Below, piece by piece: positions 48,032 through 57,268 of a stretch of DNA of 61,821 nucleotides (position 1 is its first letter; the number at the start of each line of letters is the position of its first letter). The notes under the pieces are model-generated. The model did not search any database. It was given only the letters and a program-made list of their open reading frames with translations, and was not told the DNA's origin. The DNA comes from Alphaproteobacteria bacterium (lineage in GTDB: Bacteria; Pseudomonadota; Alphaproteobacteria; Sphingomonadales; Sphingomonadaceae), in contig JAFANP010000017.1 of NCBI GenBank assembly GCA_019232625.1, forward strand, positions 1 through 61,821, in the 5' to 3' direction. A program made the translations under genes and the position numbers.

Positions 48032-50500
48032 ATGCCGCCTCCCGCCCCCTCCCTCCCCATCCATGCCGTCCTGCCGGAGCTGCTCGCCGCCTTGCGGGCC
48101 GGCTCGGCGGCGGTGCTGGTCGCCCCGCCCGGCGCGGGCAAGACGACGGCGGTCGCGCCGGCGCTGCTGGCCGAGCCCTGGTGTGGCGGCGAGGTGCTGC
48201 TGCTCTCGCCGCGCCGCCTCGCCGCCCGCGCCGCCGCGGAGCGCATGGCCGAGCTGGCCGGCGAGGGCGTCGGCGGCACGATCGGCTACGCCACCCGCCT
48301 CGACGCCAGGCGGTCGGCCCGGACCCGCCTGCTCGTCGTCACCGAAGGCATATTCAGGAACCGCATCCAGGCCGATCCCGAGCTGGCCGGAGTCTCGGCG
48401 ATCCTGTTCGACGAGGTGCACGAGCGCAGCCTCGACAGCGATTTCGGCCTCGCCTTGGCGCTCGACGCGCAGGCGGCGCTACGCCCGGACCTGAGGCTCG
48501 TCGCCATGTCCGCGACGCTCGACGGCGAGCGCTTCGCCCGGCTGCTGGGCGGCTCGCCGGTGATCCGCAGCGAGGGCCGCGCCTGGCCGGTCGACATCCG
48601 CCATCTCGGCCGCTCGGCGGAGCGGCGGATCGAGGACGACGTCGCCGCCGCCGTCCGCCGCGCCCTTGGCGAGGCGGAGGGGAGCCTGCTCGCCTTCCTG
48701 CCGGGCGTCGCGGAGATCGAGCGCACGGCCGAGCGGCTGGAGGGCCTCCCCGGCGAAGTCGACCTCCACCGCCTCCACGGCAGCCTCGAGCCGGCGATGC
48801 AGCGCGCGGCGATCGCCGCGCCGGCGCCCGGCCGCCGCAAGGTCGTCCTGGCCACCTCGATCGCGGAGACCAGCCTCACCCTCGACGGCGTGCGAATCGT
48901 CGTCGATCCGGGCCTCGCCCGCCGCCCCCGCTACGACCGCGGCGCCGGCATCACCCGGCTGGTGACCGAGCGGGCGAGCCAGGCCGCCGTCGCCCAGCGG
49001 GCCGGCCGCGCCGGCCGCCAGGGGCCGGGCCGGGTCTACCGGCTGTGGGAGGAAGCGGCCACCTCGGCTTTGCCGCGCTTCGACCCGCCGGAGCTGCTTG
49101 AGGCCGATCTCTCCGCCCTTCTGCTCGACTGCGCCTTGTGGGGGGTAAGCGATCCGCGCACGCTGAAGTGGCTCGACCCGCCGCCGGCCGCGGCCGTGGA
49201 GGAAGCCCGCACGCGCCTCCTCGCCCTGGGCGCGCTGGCGCCGGACGGCCGCCCGACCGCGCACGGCAGGGCGATCGCCGCGCTCCCTTTGCCGCCCCGC
49301 CTCGCCCACATGATGGTCGAGGCGGCGGCGCGGGGATGGGCGCGGACGGCGGCCGAGGCGGCGGTGCTGCTCTCGGAGCGCGGCCTCGGCGGGCAGGACG
49401 CCGACCTCGAGCTTCGGCTGAGGCGCTGGCGGGCGGAACGCGGCAGGCGCGCCGAAGCGGCGAGGGGCCTTGCGAGGAGATGGGAACGGATGATCCCCCT
49501 CCCTGCACGCAGCGAGGGGACGGGAGACCTCGGCCTCTGCCTCGCCCTCGCTTACCCCGACCGCGTCGCGCGCCGCCGCGACGCCACGGGCGAGAACTGG
49601 CTCTCGGTCGGCGGCCGCGGCTTCCGGCTCGACCCGCATTCGCCGCTCGCCCGGGAGCAGTGGCTGGCGGTGGCGGAAGTCTCCGGCACCGCGGCCGGCG
49701 CCCGCATCCTCTCCGCCGCCGCGATCGAGGAGAAGGCGCTGCTCGAGCTCTTCGCCGGGCGGGTGGAAAGCGGTGCCCAGCTCAGCTTCGATCCCGCCGC
49801 CGGCGCGGTCCGCGCCCGCGCCGGCCGCCGCCTCGGTGCCATCACCCTCTCCGAAGGCGCCGACGCCAAGGCCTCGCCGGACGAGATCGCCGCCGCGCTC
49901 GTCGCGGGCGTGCGGGAGCACGGGCTCCATCTCCTGCCCTGGAGCGAGGCCGCCCGCTCGCTGCGCAGGCGCGCCGCCTTCGCCCGCGCCCACCATCCCG
50001 CGCTGCCCGACCTGTCCGACGAGGCGCTGCTCGCCGGCCTCGACGAATGGCTCCCACTGCTCGTGGCGGGCCGCCGGAGCCTCGGGGACATCGATCCCGC
50101 GGCGCTGTCTGGCACGCTCGAGGCGCGGCTCGGCTGGGAAGGGCGCCGCACCGTCGACCGCCTGGCGCCGCACGATTTCGAGACTCCCGCCGGAAGCCGG
50201 CATGCGATCGACTACGAGGCCGAGGCCGGGCCCACCGTCACCGCCCGGGTCCAGGCCTTTTTCGGCCTGGCGGAGCATCCCGCCGTCGCCGCCGGGCGCG
50301 TGCCGCTCGTCCTCAGCCTCACTTCGCCGGCGGGCCGGCCGATCCAGACGACTCGCGACCTGCCGGGCTTCTGGACGGGAAGCTGGGCCGCGGTCGCCCG
50401 CGAGATGCGGGGCCGCTATCCCCGCCACCCCTGGCCGGAAGATCCCGCCCGCGCCGATCCGACTTTGCGCACCAAGCGGGCCGACGCGCGCAGGAGTTGA
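48032..50500 (+). CDS. hrpB: ATP-dependent helicase HrpB
   Basis: An 822-residue DExH helicase. Walker A APPGAGKTT, DEVHERSLDSD, ATSIAETSLTLDGVRIVVDP, QRAGRAGRQGPGRVYRLW, then HA2 and the C-terminal HrpB domain. RNA helicase-type; cellular role in alphaproteobacteria not well defined. Confidence 0.93.
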   Translation: MPPPAPSLPIHAVLPELLAALRAGSAAVLVAPPGAGKTTAVAPALLAEPWCGGEVLLLSPRRLAARAAAERMAELAGEGVGGTIGYATRLDARRSARTRLLVVTEGIFRNRIQADPELAGVSAILFDEVHERSLDSDFGLALALDAQAALRPDLRLVAMSATLDGERFARLLGGSPVIRSEGRAWPVDIRHLGRSAERRIEDDVAAAVRRALGEAEGSLLAFLPGVAEIERTAERLEGLPGEVDLHRLHGSLEPAMQRAAIAAPAPGRRKVVLATSIAETSLTLDGVRIVVDPGLARRPRYDRGAGITRLVTERASQAAVAQRAGRAGRQGPGRVYRLWEEAATSALPRFDPPELLEADLSALLLDCALWGVSDPRTLKWLDPPPAAAVEEARTRLLALGALAPDGRPTAHGRAIAALPLPPRLAHMMVEAAARGWARTAAEAAVLLSERGLGGQDADLELRLRRWRAERGRRAEAARGLARRWERMIPLPARSEGTGDLGLCLALAYPDRVARRRDATGENWLSVGGRGFRLDPHSPLAREQWLAVAEVSGTAAGARILSAAAIEEKALLELFAGRVESGAQLSFDPAAGAVRARAGRRLGAITLSEGADAKASPDEIAAALVAGVREHGLHLLPWSEAARSLRRRAAFARAHHPALPDLSDEALLAGLDEWLPLLVAGRRSLGDIDPAALSGTLEARLGWEGRRTVDRLAPHDFETPAGSRHAIDYEAEAGPTVTARVQAFFGLAEHPAVAAGRVPLVLSLTSPAGRPIQTTRDLPGFWTGSWAAVAREMRGRYPRHPWPEDPARADPTLRTKRADARRS

Positions 50501-50550
50501 TTTCCGCCGCGCGCTTGGGCAGTCCGGCGCACGCAGGCGAGGAGTTTGAG

Positions 50551-50829
50551 ATGGCGGCGCGTATCTTCCAGCGGTCCAGGAACGCGATGCAGTCCGGCAA
50601 GGCGCATGCCGGTGAATGGGTGCTGCAGTTCGAATCGCGCCGCCCGTACGTTCCCGACCCGCTGATGGGCTGGTCCGGCCGCGGCGACACCCAGAGCCAG
50701 GTGACGTTGACCTTCCCGACCCTGGACGCCGCCCGCGCCTATGCCGAGCGCTACCGAATCCCCGTCCACCTCGTCCCCCCGGCGCCGACGAAGCTGCGCC
50801 TCCAATCCTACGCCGACAATTTCAAATAG
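50551..50829 (+). CDS. ETC complex I subunit (NDUFS4-like)
   Basis: A 92-residue protein of the ETC complex I conserved-region family: MAARIFQRSRNAMQSGKAHA followed by GEWVLQF and LMGWSGRGDTQSQVTLTF and the AYAERYRIPVHL ending. It is the accessory subunit of NADH dehydrogenase found in alphaproteobacteria. The start has GGAG upstream. A GGGGACAGT element follows the stop. Confidence 0.92.
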   Translation: MAARIFQRSRNAMQSGKAHAGEWVLQFESRRPYVPDPLMGWSGRGDTQSQVTLTFPTLDAARAYAERYRIPVHLVPPAPTKLRLQSYADNFK

Positions 50830-50833
50830 GCCT

Positions 50834-50905
50834 GGGGACAGTAACTATTTTTCCCGCGCGGAGGCCGGAATCGCTCGGCGGTACGGAAAAATAGTTACTG
50901 TCCCC
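50834..50905. repeat. GGGGACAGT-type inverted repeat element, AACTATTT subtype
   Basis: GGGGACAGTAACTATTTTTC (from 50834) and its complement to 50905, 21-base arms, perfect. Same subtype as 38396. Confidence 0.85.
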
Positions 50906-50918
50906 ATTTTCAGCGCCC

Positions 50919-51443
50919 CTACAGCAACGCCCCGCCGAGCAGCAGAAGCAGCTTGGAGTCCATCGCCCGGCCCTCCTCGCGCTTGGCGCCCAGGAAGGCG
51001 GGCAGCGCGTCCAGGGCGACGCGGTGGACCTCGATCTCCTCGTGCCCGCCGACGCCGCCGCCCTCGCCGACCTTCGTCAGCGCCTCCGCCCTCATCAAGG
51101 TGAAGGCCTCCGACGACATGCCCGGGGAGGCGTGGAACCGTCCGAGGTCCACCATCCGCGCGGCGCGGTAGCCGGTCTCCTCCTCGAGCTCGCGTATGGC
51201 GGCCGCCTCGACCGCCTCGCCTTCCGTCTCGTCGCCGACCAGCCCGGCCGGCAGCTCGACGCAGCGCCTGCCGAGCGGCACCCGATATTGCTCGACGAGG
51301 ATGACATGCCCCTCGTCGATGGCGACGATCACCGCCGCGGTGACGCCGCGGGTGCGCGAGACATATTCCCACGTCCCCTCCCGAATCGCCTTGATGTACC
51401 GGCCCTGCCAGACCGTCTCCGCGGCCCCGTCGCTGTCGCTCAT
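50919..51443 (-). CDS. Nudix hydrolase (ADP-ribose pyrophosphatase type)
   Basis: A 174-residue protein with the Nudix box [22 protein letters not shown], in which the REL-EE residues bind metal. Preceded by the VEQYRVPLG segment of ADP-ribose pyrophosphatases. Last gene of the LemA-TPM operon, overlapping the previous one by four bases. Confidence 0.87.
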   Translation of the reverse strand: MSDSDGAAETVWQGRYIKAIREGTWEYVSRTRGVTAAVIVAIDEGHVILVEQYRVPLGRRCVELPAGLVGDETEGEAVEAAAIRELEEETGYRAARMVDLGRFHASPGMSSEAFTLMRAEALTKVGEGGGVGGHEEIEVHRVALDALPAFLGAKREEGRAMDSKLLLLLGGALL

Positions 51444-52117
51444 AATTCGATCAGGCGATCCGCCAGCTCGTTGGGATTGTCGTGCCGCGCCGGAAGGCAT
51501 CCCGCCAGCACCTCGCCGATCGCCTCGACGGCGCGGACCATGCCGTCGCCCGGGCGGCCGGCCTTCACCTCCTCGACCAGAGCGGCCATCGCCGCGCCCC
51601 ACACCTCGGGCTCCACCCTGGCGTGGATCGCCTCGTCGGCGACGATCTCCGCGCGCCGCTCGAGCAGCGAGACGTAGAGCAGGATGCCGGTGCGGCCCTC
51701 GGTGCGATGCTCCACCGAAGCCTTGAACAGCTCGACCGCCCGGCGGCGCACGCGGCGGTTGCGCGTGCCCTTGGGCGTCAGCGCGATCCTGAGCGGCATC
51801 CAGGCGAAGAGCAGCCGCACGATCAGGAAGGCCGCGGCGAGCTTGGCGAAGAGATAGGTCATGACCAGCGGCCGGCTGAGCTCGACCCCCCAGCCCAGGA
51901 AGGCGGCGCTCGCCCGGTCGATCAAGCCCTGCGGCACGACCGCGAGCCCGATCGGCACGAGCAGCATCAGCAGCACGGCATAATGGAGGCCGACGTCGTG
52001 ATAGGCGTCGGAGCGGGGCGCGAGGATGGTGACGATCTCGCCGTCGCTCCTCGCCTCCGCCGCCGCCACCGCCGCGGCGATGAGGGCGCGGTCCTCGTCG
52101 GTCAGCCGCGTCACCAT
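51440..52117 (-). CDS. TPM-domain membrane protein
   Basis: A 225-residue protein: an N-terminal TPM half ([20 protein letters not shown]), two transmembrane helices ([16 protein letters not shown] and [15 protein letters not shown]), and the C-terminal domain with [20 protein letters not shown]. Overlaps the preceding gene by seven bases and the Nudix gene by four. Confidence 0.72.
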   Translation of the reverse strand: MVTRLTDEDRALIAAAVAAAEARSDGEIVTILAPRSDAYHDVGLHYAVLLMLLVPIGLAVVPQGLIDRASAAFLGWGVELSRPLVMTYLFAKLAAAFLIVRLLFAWMPLRIALTPKGTRNRRVRRRAVELFKASVEHRTEGRTGILLYVSLLERRAEIVADEAIHARVEPEVWGAAMAALVEEVKAGRPGDGMVRAVEAIGEVLAGCLPARHDNPNELADRLIEL

Positions 52118-52914
52118 CCGCCCGACGCCCCGCCGCCGCCGAAGGAGCCGCCGCCGCCGGAGAAGCCGCCGCCGCCGCCGCCCCAGCCGCCGCCGCTGCC
52201 CCAGGATCCGCCGCCGCCGCTTCCCCAGCCGCCGCCGCCCAGGCCCGGCCCCCACAGGATCACCGGGCCGCGCCGGCCGTAGCGCCGGCCGCCGCGGCGC
52301 CCGCGGAACATCGGGATGATGATGAAGACGAGGACGATGATCCAGAAGACGAGCGGCACGAACGAGCCGCTCGACCGCTGAACGCCGCGCGACTTCTGCC
52401 GCTCCGCCGCCGCCAGCGCGGCGCGCTCGGCCTGCTCGGGCGGCGCCTGGAGCTGGGCGATGATCGCGTCGGCGCCGGCGTTTATGCCCCCCGGAAGGTC
52501 GCCCGCCTTGAAGGCGGGGGTGATCTTCTCGCGGATGATCTCGCTCGACAGCGCGTCGGTCAGGATCGGCTCGAGGCCGTAGCCCACCTCGATCCGCACC
52601 TTGCGCTCGTTGGGCGCGACGAGGAGGATGACGCCGTTGTTGGCGCCCTTGTCGCCTATCCCCCAGGCGCGGCCGAGCCGGTAGCCATAATCCTCGATCG
52701 GATAGTTCTGGAGGCTCGGCACGGTCGCGACGACGAGCTGGCGGCTGCTCGCTTTCTCCAGCGCCTCGAGCTTCTGCGTGAGCACGGCCTCGTCTGCGTC
52801 GGGGACGATGTTCGCCGCGTCGACGACCCGCCCGCTCAGCGGCGGGAAGGTCTGCGCGCCGGCCGGCATCGAGGCGGCGAGCAGGAGAAGCAGGAAGAGG
52901 CCGAGGCGCTTCAC
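52111..52914 (-). CDS. TPM-domain protein with Gly-rich C-terminus (YgcG type)
   Basis: A 267-residue protein: signal peptide, TPM domain ([20 protein letters not shown] and [16 protein letters not shown]), one transmembrane helix ([19 protein letters not shown]), then a GGGGW/SGGGG tail. Typical YgcG/TPM protein; membrane or envelope repair or surface protein function is suggested in the literature but not proven. Confidence 0.85.
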   Translation of the reverse strand: MKRLGLFLLLLLAASMPAGAQTFPPLSGRVVDAANIVPDADEAVLTQKLEALEKASSRQLVVATVPSLQNYPIEDYGYRLGRAWGIGDKGANNGVILLVAPNERKVRIEVGYGLEPILTDALSSEIIREKITPAFKAGDLPGGINAGADAIIAQLQAPPEQAERAALAAAERQKSRGVQRSSGSFVPLVFWIIVLVFIIIPMFRGRRGGRRYGRRGPVILWGPGLGGGGWGSGGGGSWGSGGGWGGGGGGFSGGGGSFGGGGASGGW

Positions 52915-53456
52915 GTCGCCGCCCCGTCGAGCCGGGCGATCTGGGCGTCGCTCATCCTGGACCGCAGGCGGGCGGCGAGCGCGTCGCTGCCGGCCCTGAC
53001 GCCCTCGGCGAACCGCCCCTCCTTGAAGCGCGGCACGAGCTGCTCGCGGATGACCTTGGCCGCGAACGGGTCGGTCACCCTCTTCTCAAGGCCGTAGCCC
53101 ACCTCGATCCGCACCTTCCGCTCCGCGGGCGCGACGACCAGCATGAGGCCGTCGTCCACCCCCTTGCGCCCTATGCCCCACCGGCGGCCGAGACGCACGC
53201 TGTAATCCTCGATCGAGCGTCCTTCCAGCGAGGCGAGGGTGACGACGACGAACTGCGCGCCGGTCTCCCGCTCGATCGCCGCCGACTGGGCGGCGAGCGC
53301 CTGCTCGTCGGCGGGGGCGAGGAGCTGCGCCTGGTCGACCACCCGCCCGGTGAGGGCGGGCGCGTGGCGGGCGAACGCCTCGGGCGACGGCGGCCCCCGG
53401 TCGCAGCCGGCGAGCGCGGCGGCCAGCGACGCCGCGAGGGCGAGGCGCTTCAGCAC
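52911..53456 (-). CDS. TPM-domain lipoprotein
   Basis: A 181-residue protein with lipobox ALAGC and a TPM domain (GRVVDQAQLLAPADEQAL and [18 protein letters not shown]), about the same as the next gene but without the Gly tail. Four-base overlap with the next gene. Confidence 0.82.
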   Translation of the reverse strand: MLKRLALAASLAAALAGCDRGPPSPEAFARHAPALTGRVVDQAQLLAPADEQALAAQSAAIERETGAQFVVVTLASLEGRSIEDYSVRLGRRWGIGRKGVDDGLMLVVAPAERKVRIEVGYGLEKRVTDPFAAKVIREQLVPRFKEGRFAEGVRAGSDALAARLRSRMSDAQIARLDGAAT

Positions 53457-53478
53457 CCCGGAGCGCCCCGCGCGCCGC

Positions 53479-54081
53479 TCAGCGGGCCGAATTGCCGAAG
53501 TCGATGGTCGGCGCCTGCTCGGCGTTCGGAGTCGTCGCCTGGTAGGGCGCCATCGGCTTGGCGCCGTAGAACACCTTGGCGCCGATCACCGAGGGGAAGG
53601 TGCGGATCTCGGTATTATAGTCCTGCACCGCCTTGTTATAGTCCTGGATGCTGATGTTGATCCGGTTCTCGGTGCCCTCGACCTGGCTCATCAGAGTCTG
53701 GAAATTCTCCTGGCTCCTGAGCTGCGGATAGGCCTCCTGGAGGCGCTGCAGCGACAAGGTCAGGCGGTTCTGGGCGTCGGCGTAGCGCTGCATCGCCGCG
53801 GGGTCGCCGATCTGGTCGCCGGAAAGCTGGATCTTGGTCGCGTCGGCCCGCGCCTGGGTCACGCCCACGAGGATGTTCTGCTCCGACGCCGCCGCGCCCT
53901 TCACCGTCGCGACGAGATTGGGGATGAGGTTGGCGCGGCGCTGGTAGGCGGCCTGGACGTCCGCCCACTTGGCCTTGGCGCTCTCCTCCGCGGTGGGGAT
54001 CGAGTTCACGCCGCAGCCGGCCAGCGAGGCGGCGGCGGCGGGCGCGAGCAGCAGGGTCGCGAAACGGGTGCGGTTCATCAA
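53479..54081 (-). CDS. LemA-family lipoprotein
   Basis: A 200-residue protein: lipobox SLAGC, then LemA motifs KWADVQAAYQRRANLIPNLV and RINISIQDYNKAVQDYNTEI. LemA proteins are membrane-anchored with unclear role, often next to TPM proteins. First gene of the five-gene operon. Confidence 0.9.
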   Translation of the reverse strand: MMNRTRFATLLLAPAAAASLAGCGVNSIPTAEESAKAKWADVQAAYQRRANLIPNLVATVKGAAASEQNILVGVTQARADATKIQLSGDQIGDPAAMQRYADAQNRLTLSLQRLQEAYPQLRSQENFQTLMSQVEGTENRINISIQDYNKAVQDYNTEIRTFPSVIGAKVFYGAKPMAPYQATTPNAEQAPTIDFGNSAR

Positions 54082-54648
54082 AGGCCCTCCCTCATGTCGC
54101 GACGGAAGTAGGGGCTTCGAACGGCCTCCGCAACGGGCGGGCGTTCGCTCACTTTAAATTCGCCCCGGCCGCGCTATATGGGGAAGTGCCGGGCTTGCCC
54201 GGCTATGGCGATAAAATGTTGCGTGCAATAGACGCAGCGGACCCGGGGGCAGTACCCGGCGGCTCCACCATCTTCGCCGCGGTGGCGACACGCATGACGC
54301 GTTTCGCCATTGCGGCTCAGCTGATGGGGCCGAACCAGGATCGACGTGTGTTGAAAAGCGCAGCTTTCGCCCGGAATGGGACCACCGCAACGGCCCATCA
54401 CACAAGTGCCAACGATAACGAGGCTCTTGCGATTGCCGCGTAACCCGGACCTCACGGTTTAGGTTACAAGGACAAAAGCGCGGTCGGGCTGCACCGGGCA
54501 ACAGAAGCAGATTCCGGCGGTACGGGGAGCACCGAGCAACAGAAGCTCCCCACTTCCCCCACCGTCTTCGCGCCGTCGTCGCACCGTCGTCGCCTTCCCG
54601 CGCCGAGCGCCCGCTTCACCGCGCCGCCCGACCGGCCTAAGGAAGGGC
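54082..54648. other. Divergent intergenic region with one doubtful small ORF
   Basis: Contains a possible ORF 54216-54443 (next entry) and otherwise no recognisable RNA or repeat. The upstream sequence has CTTTAAA and TATATGG in the region 54151-54180, perhaps promoter elements. Confidence 0.4.
54216..54443 (+). CDS. Doubtful 75-residue ORF
   Basis: The frame reads MLRAIDAADPGAVPGGSTIF and ends TSANDNEALAIAA, an ending I associate with small alphaproteobacterial proteins. There is no ribosome site. An antisense ORF also spans it. Low confidence. Confidence 0.3.
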   Translation: MLRAIDAADPGAVPGGSTIFAAVATRMTRFAIAAQLMGPNQDRRVLKSAAFARNGTTATAHHTSANDNEALAIAA

Positions 54649-54927
54649 ATGCGCGCCCTCCTCCTCCTCGCTTTCGCCCTCCTCGCCGCCTGCCGCGCCG
54701 AGGAGCCCGAGAACGTCCAGGCCCGCGCCGCCAATGCCTCGGTGGCGCTCGAGCAGCTCTACAACAAGATCGAGGCGGAGGCTCAGAACGGCACCGCCGA
54801 ATCCGCCGCCCCGCTCGAGAACGAGGCCGACGCGCTCCTCAATCAGCTCAACGGCGGCCAGCTGAACGGCGCCCAGCCCGACGGCGCCGCGCCGGCCGAG
54901 ACGAACGCGGCCGGAAACGCGCACTGA
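54649..54927 (+). CDS. Small lipoprotein
   Basis: A 92-residue protein with lipobox LLAAC at residue 15, then a helical acidic segment (ASVALEQLYNKIEAEAQNGT) and a Gly/Ala/Asn-rich tail. Function unknown. Confidence 0.65.
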   Translation: MRALLLLAFALLAACRAEEPENVQARAANASVALEQLYNKIEAEAQNGTAESAAPLENEADALLNQLNGGQLNGAQPDGAAPAETNAAGNAH

Positions 54928-54999
54928 ACGGCCGCCGCAGCCGCCCCGGCCCGCGCGTTGCGGGAGGGGCGGCGCGCCGTCGCGGCCCGGCCGCGGCCC

Positions 55000-55239
55000 T
55001 TACTGGCCTTCGCGCTTCTTCTCGTCGGCGGTCTTGACGTCCACCGTCGGCACCTGGATCGTCTTGTTCTCCGTGCCGACGCTCACGTCCGGCCCGGTGA
55101 CGTTATATTCCGGCAGCTGGCCGCCGCTGACGTTGACGTCGACGTCCGGCAGCGCGCCGTTCTTGGTCTTGTCGACGTCGCAGGCGCCGAGGGCGGCGAG
55201 GCAGCTTGCGCCCGCGAGAAGGGCAACGATCTTCTTCAT
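55000..55239 (-). CDS. Small acidic lipoprotein
   Basis: A 79-residue protein: lipobox ALGAC, then a Val/Asp/Thr-rich segment (ALPDVDVNVSGGQLPEYNVT) and a charged tail. The ATG at 55239 has AGGAG upstream. Confidence 0.7.
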   Translation of the reverse strand: MKKIVALLAGASCLAALGACDVDKTKNGALPDVDVNVSGGQLPEYNVTGPDVSVGTENKTIQVPTVDVKTADEKKREGQ

Positions 55240-55427
55240 GATGACTCCTGTACGAGGGCCCGCCGCGACAGGGCGCCCCGGAAAGTCCGGAGCGCCCGCC
55301 GGCAGCGGGAGTGGCTGCCAATGCCGCAATGCGTCGGCGGCCCAGGCTTAACATGGATCAGCGGGCTTGGTTCCGAGCCCGTCACGAAGGCGGGGCGAAA
55401 GGCCGGCCGGGCCCGCCCGCCGCGCAA

Positions 55428-56159
55428 TCATTGCCGCCGGCGGCTCCGGTCGAAGGCCGCGAGCTTCCTCAGGATGCTGTCGCGCACCTCGTCGAGCGAT
55501 CGCGGCCGCCGCCAGTGCCCCGGTCGCTTGCCGACCTGGTGGACCTCGTAGCGATGCAGCCGCAGCAGCTGGATCGCCTCGCCGACCGTCATCCGCGGCA
55601 TCGGCGCGTCGGGCGGGAGCTCGCGCGAGGAGAAGAGATTCTGCCCGCGCTCGAGCAAGGCGTCCTCGATCCTGCCATAGCCGATCTCCTCGGCCGCCTG
55701 CCACCGCCGCCCGAAGCCGGCCCAGCGCTTGCGGTGGCTGTAGGCCGAGCCCTTGCTCTTCCCCGCCGCCTCATAGGCCGCCTTGGCGTTGCAGGTCGCC
55801 GCCAGCACCTCGAGGAACCGGTCCTCGCTCGCCGCCGTCCACTGCCCCGCCCGCGCCCGGGCGATCTGCACCAGGCGCCCGCCGCCGTTGCCGCCGGTCC
55901 CCCGCACCACCAGCTCCACCCCGTCGAGATGCCCCCAGCCCCGCGCCTCGGGCCGGTTCCCCTCGGCCGCGCGCAACCGAGCGTCGGCCGCCTCGATCGC
56001 GCGCCGGCACGCCGAGTCGAACACCGCGTCGAGCCCCCGCTCCTTGCAGACCCACGAGCGCGACACGCACGCCCGCTCCGCCGGCAGCGTCTGGTTCCCG
56101 CTCTCCTCCAGCGCCCGCAGGAACGCCGCGCGCCGGCGCTCGCTCATCTTCCTGGACAC
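55428..56159 (-). CDS. Two-repeat helical DNA-binding protein (terminase-small-subunit-like)
   Basis: A 243-residue basic protein with two helical repeats around SERRRAAFLRALEESGNQTL and SEDRFLEVLAATCNAKAAYE, each resembling a small HTH used in phage terminase small subunits. The GTG at 56159 has GGAGG upstream. A palindrome TAGGAATGATCCTA lies at 56180-56193. It is divergent from the 56348 gene. Phage origin is a possibility. Confidence 0.55.
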   Translation of the reverse strand: MSRKMSERRRAAFLRALEESGNQTLPAERACVSRSWVCKERGLDAVFDSACRRAIEAADARLRAAEGNRPEARGWGHLDGVELVVRGTGGNGGGRLVQIARARAGQWTAASEDRFLEVLAATCNAKAAYEAAGKSKGSAYSHRKRWAGFGRRWQAAEEIGYGRIEDALLERGQNLFSSRELPPDAPMPRMTVGEAIQLLRLHRYEVHQVGKRPGHWRRPRSLDEVRDSILRKLAAFDRSRRRQ

Positions 56160-56179
56160 CCTGCCCTCCACGACAATAT

Positions 56180-56193
56180 TAGGAATGATCCTA
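56180..56193. promoter_or_regulatory. Candidate operator palindrome
   Basis: TAGGA-ATGA-TCCTA, in the divergent region between the DNA-binding protein and the ART-like gene, 21 bases upstream of the former. Confidence 0.35.
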
Positions 56194-56347
56194 TCAAACC
56201 CTGCGCGCTGCTTCAAGCTTTCGTTCGCTTTGCGTTCTCCTGCTCGGCCAGGCGGCGATGGGCGCCGAGCCGGCGGGCGGGATTTCTGCCGCAGGCCGCC
56301 GCCGCTTTGCGCTTGCGCCGCCGCCCGGGCGCGGCGAGGAAGCCGCC

Positions 56348-57025
56348 ATGCCCGTTTTCGTCCACCTCGCCTCGCACCGGGACCTGCCGGCGATCCGCCG
56401 CGGCGGAATCGCCCTCGTCAAGCGCCGCGGCGTCAGGGCGCGGGCCGTCTACGCCCTTCCCGTCACCCGCAACTTCAACCTCTCGCACCAGTGGCTGCGC
56501 GAGCTGCGGCGCCACGGCGGCGGCTTCATGCTGGGAATCTATTTCCGCCTGCCGCCCGACGAGCCGGTCGAATTGGGCCATTATCACCTCCCGCACCGGA
56601 CGGTGAGCGCGGCGGAGGCGGTCGCCCTGATGCTTGCCGCCGAGGGGCGGGACCCCGCCGCCGCCCGCGCCGCCGACGCCGCCTCGGGGGCGGTCCAGCG
56701 CGGCCGCGCCCTCCCCGCCTCGCCCGAAGGCTATGAGGTGCTCATCCCCCGCGCCATCGCGCGGTCGGAGATCCTGCGCGTGAAGGCGCTTCCGCAGGTC
56801 GCGGGCTGGCGCTACCGGCCCGGCGCCCATGGCCGTCCGCCCGTCGCCTGCCTTCGCGGCGAACGCGGCGCCTGGGGCCTGCGCCGCCTCGAACGCGCCG
56901 TCGAGGCGGCCGAAGCCGCCGGCCTCCCCTCCGCCACCACCCTCTTCAGCCGCGAGGCGTCCAGCTTCCGCAGGGTCGAACGCCTGCAGGCGGCGCGAAA
57001 AGGAAAAGGCGAAACAAAGGACTGA
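56348..57025 (+). CDS. Hypothetical protein, possible ADP-ribosyltransferase-like fold
   Basis: A 225-residue protein beginning FVHLASHRDLPAIRRGGIAL, a pattern reminiscent of the N-terminus of DarT and other ART-fold enzymes (HLT-x-LP-I-x-G). Later come VYALPVTRNFNLSHQWLREL, RLPPDEPVELGHY and VAGWRYRPGAHGRPP. No catalytic residue can be assigned. Fold assignment is tentative. Confidence 0.5.
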   Translation: MPVFVHLASHRDLPAIRRGGIALVKRRGVRARAVYALPVTRNFNLSHQWLRELRRHGGGFMLGIYFRLPPDEPVELGHYHLPHRTVSAAEAVALMLAAEGRDPAAARAADAASGAVQRGRALPASPEGYEVLIPRAIARSEILRVKALPQVAGWRYRPGAHGRPPVACLRGERGAWGLRRLERAVEAAEAAGLPSATTLFSREASSFRRVERLQAARKGKGETKD

Positions 57026-57074
57026 CCCCCCGCCCCCGCCCCGCCTTCCGCCCTCCCGGTCCCCCGCTCGTCAG

Positions 57075-57136
57075 CCCGAGCCTCCCATGGTCACCCCAAG
57101 CCTCCCATCGTCACGCCGAGCCTCCCAATCTTCACC
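57075..57136. repeat. Three imperfect tandem copies of a 20-21-base unit
   Basis: Units begin at about 57076, 57096 and 57116, each CCGAGCCTCCCATGGTCACC-like. A half copy of the CCGGACTTGATC repeat follows at 57130-57155. Too few copies for CRISPR. Confidence 0.6.
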
Positions 57137-57268
57137 TCGGACTTGATCCGGGGTCCATCGGTCCCTCCCGCCAAGCGGAAAGAAGGTGGATGACGGCCGA
57201 TGCGGCCCCGTCGTCGTCGCGGCGCCTCACTGCCGCTACTCCCGGTGAGAGGCGTTCTGCGTCGCCGG

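Noticed and set aside
54174-54455. Minus-strand Cys-rich ORF opposite the 54216 ORF
   Set aside because: No ribosome site, no family, and it spans a divergent promoter region.
57075-57136. Tandem 20-base repeats as a possible CRISPR array
   Set aside because: Only three imperfect copies with no distinct spacers and no cas genes in the window.
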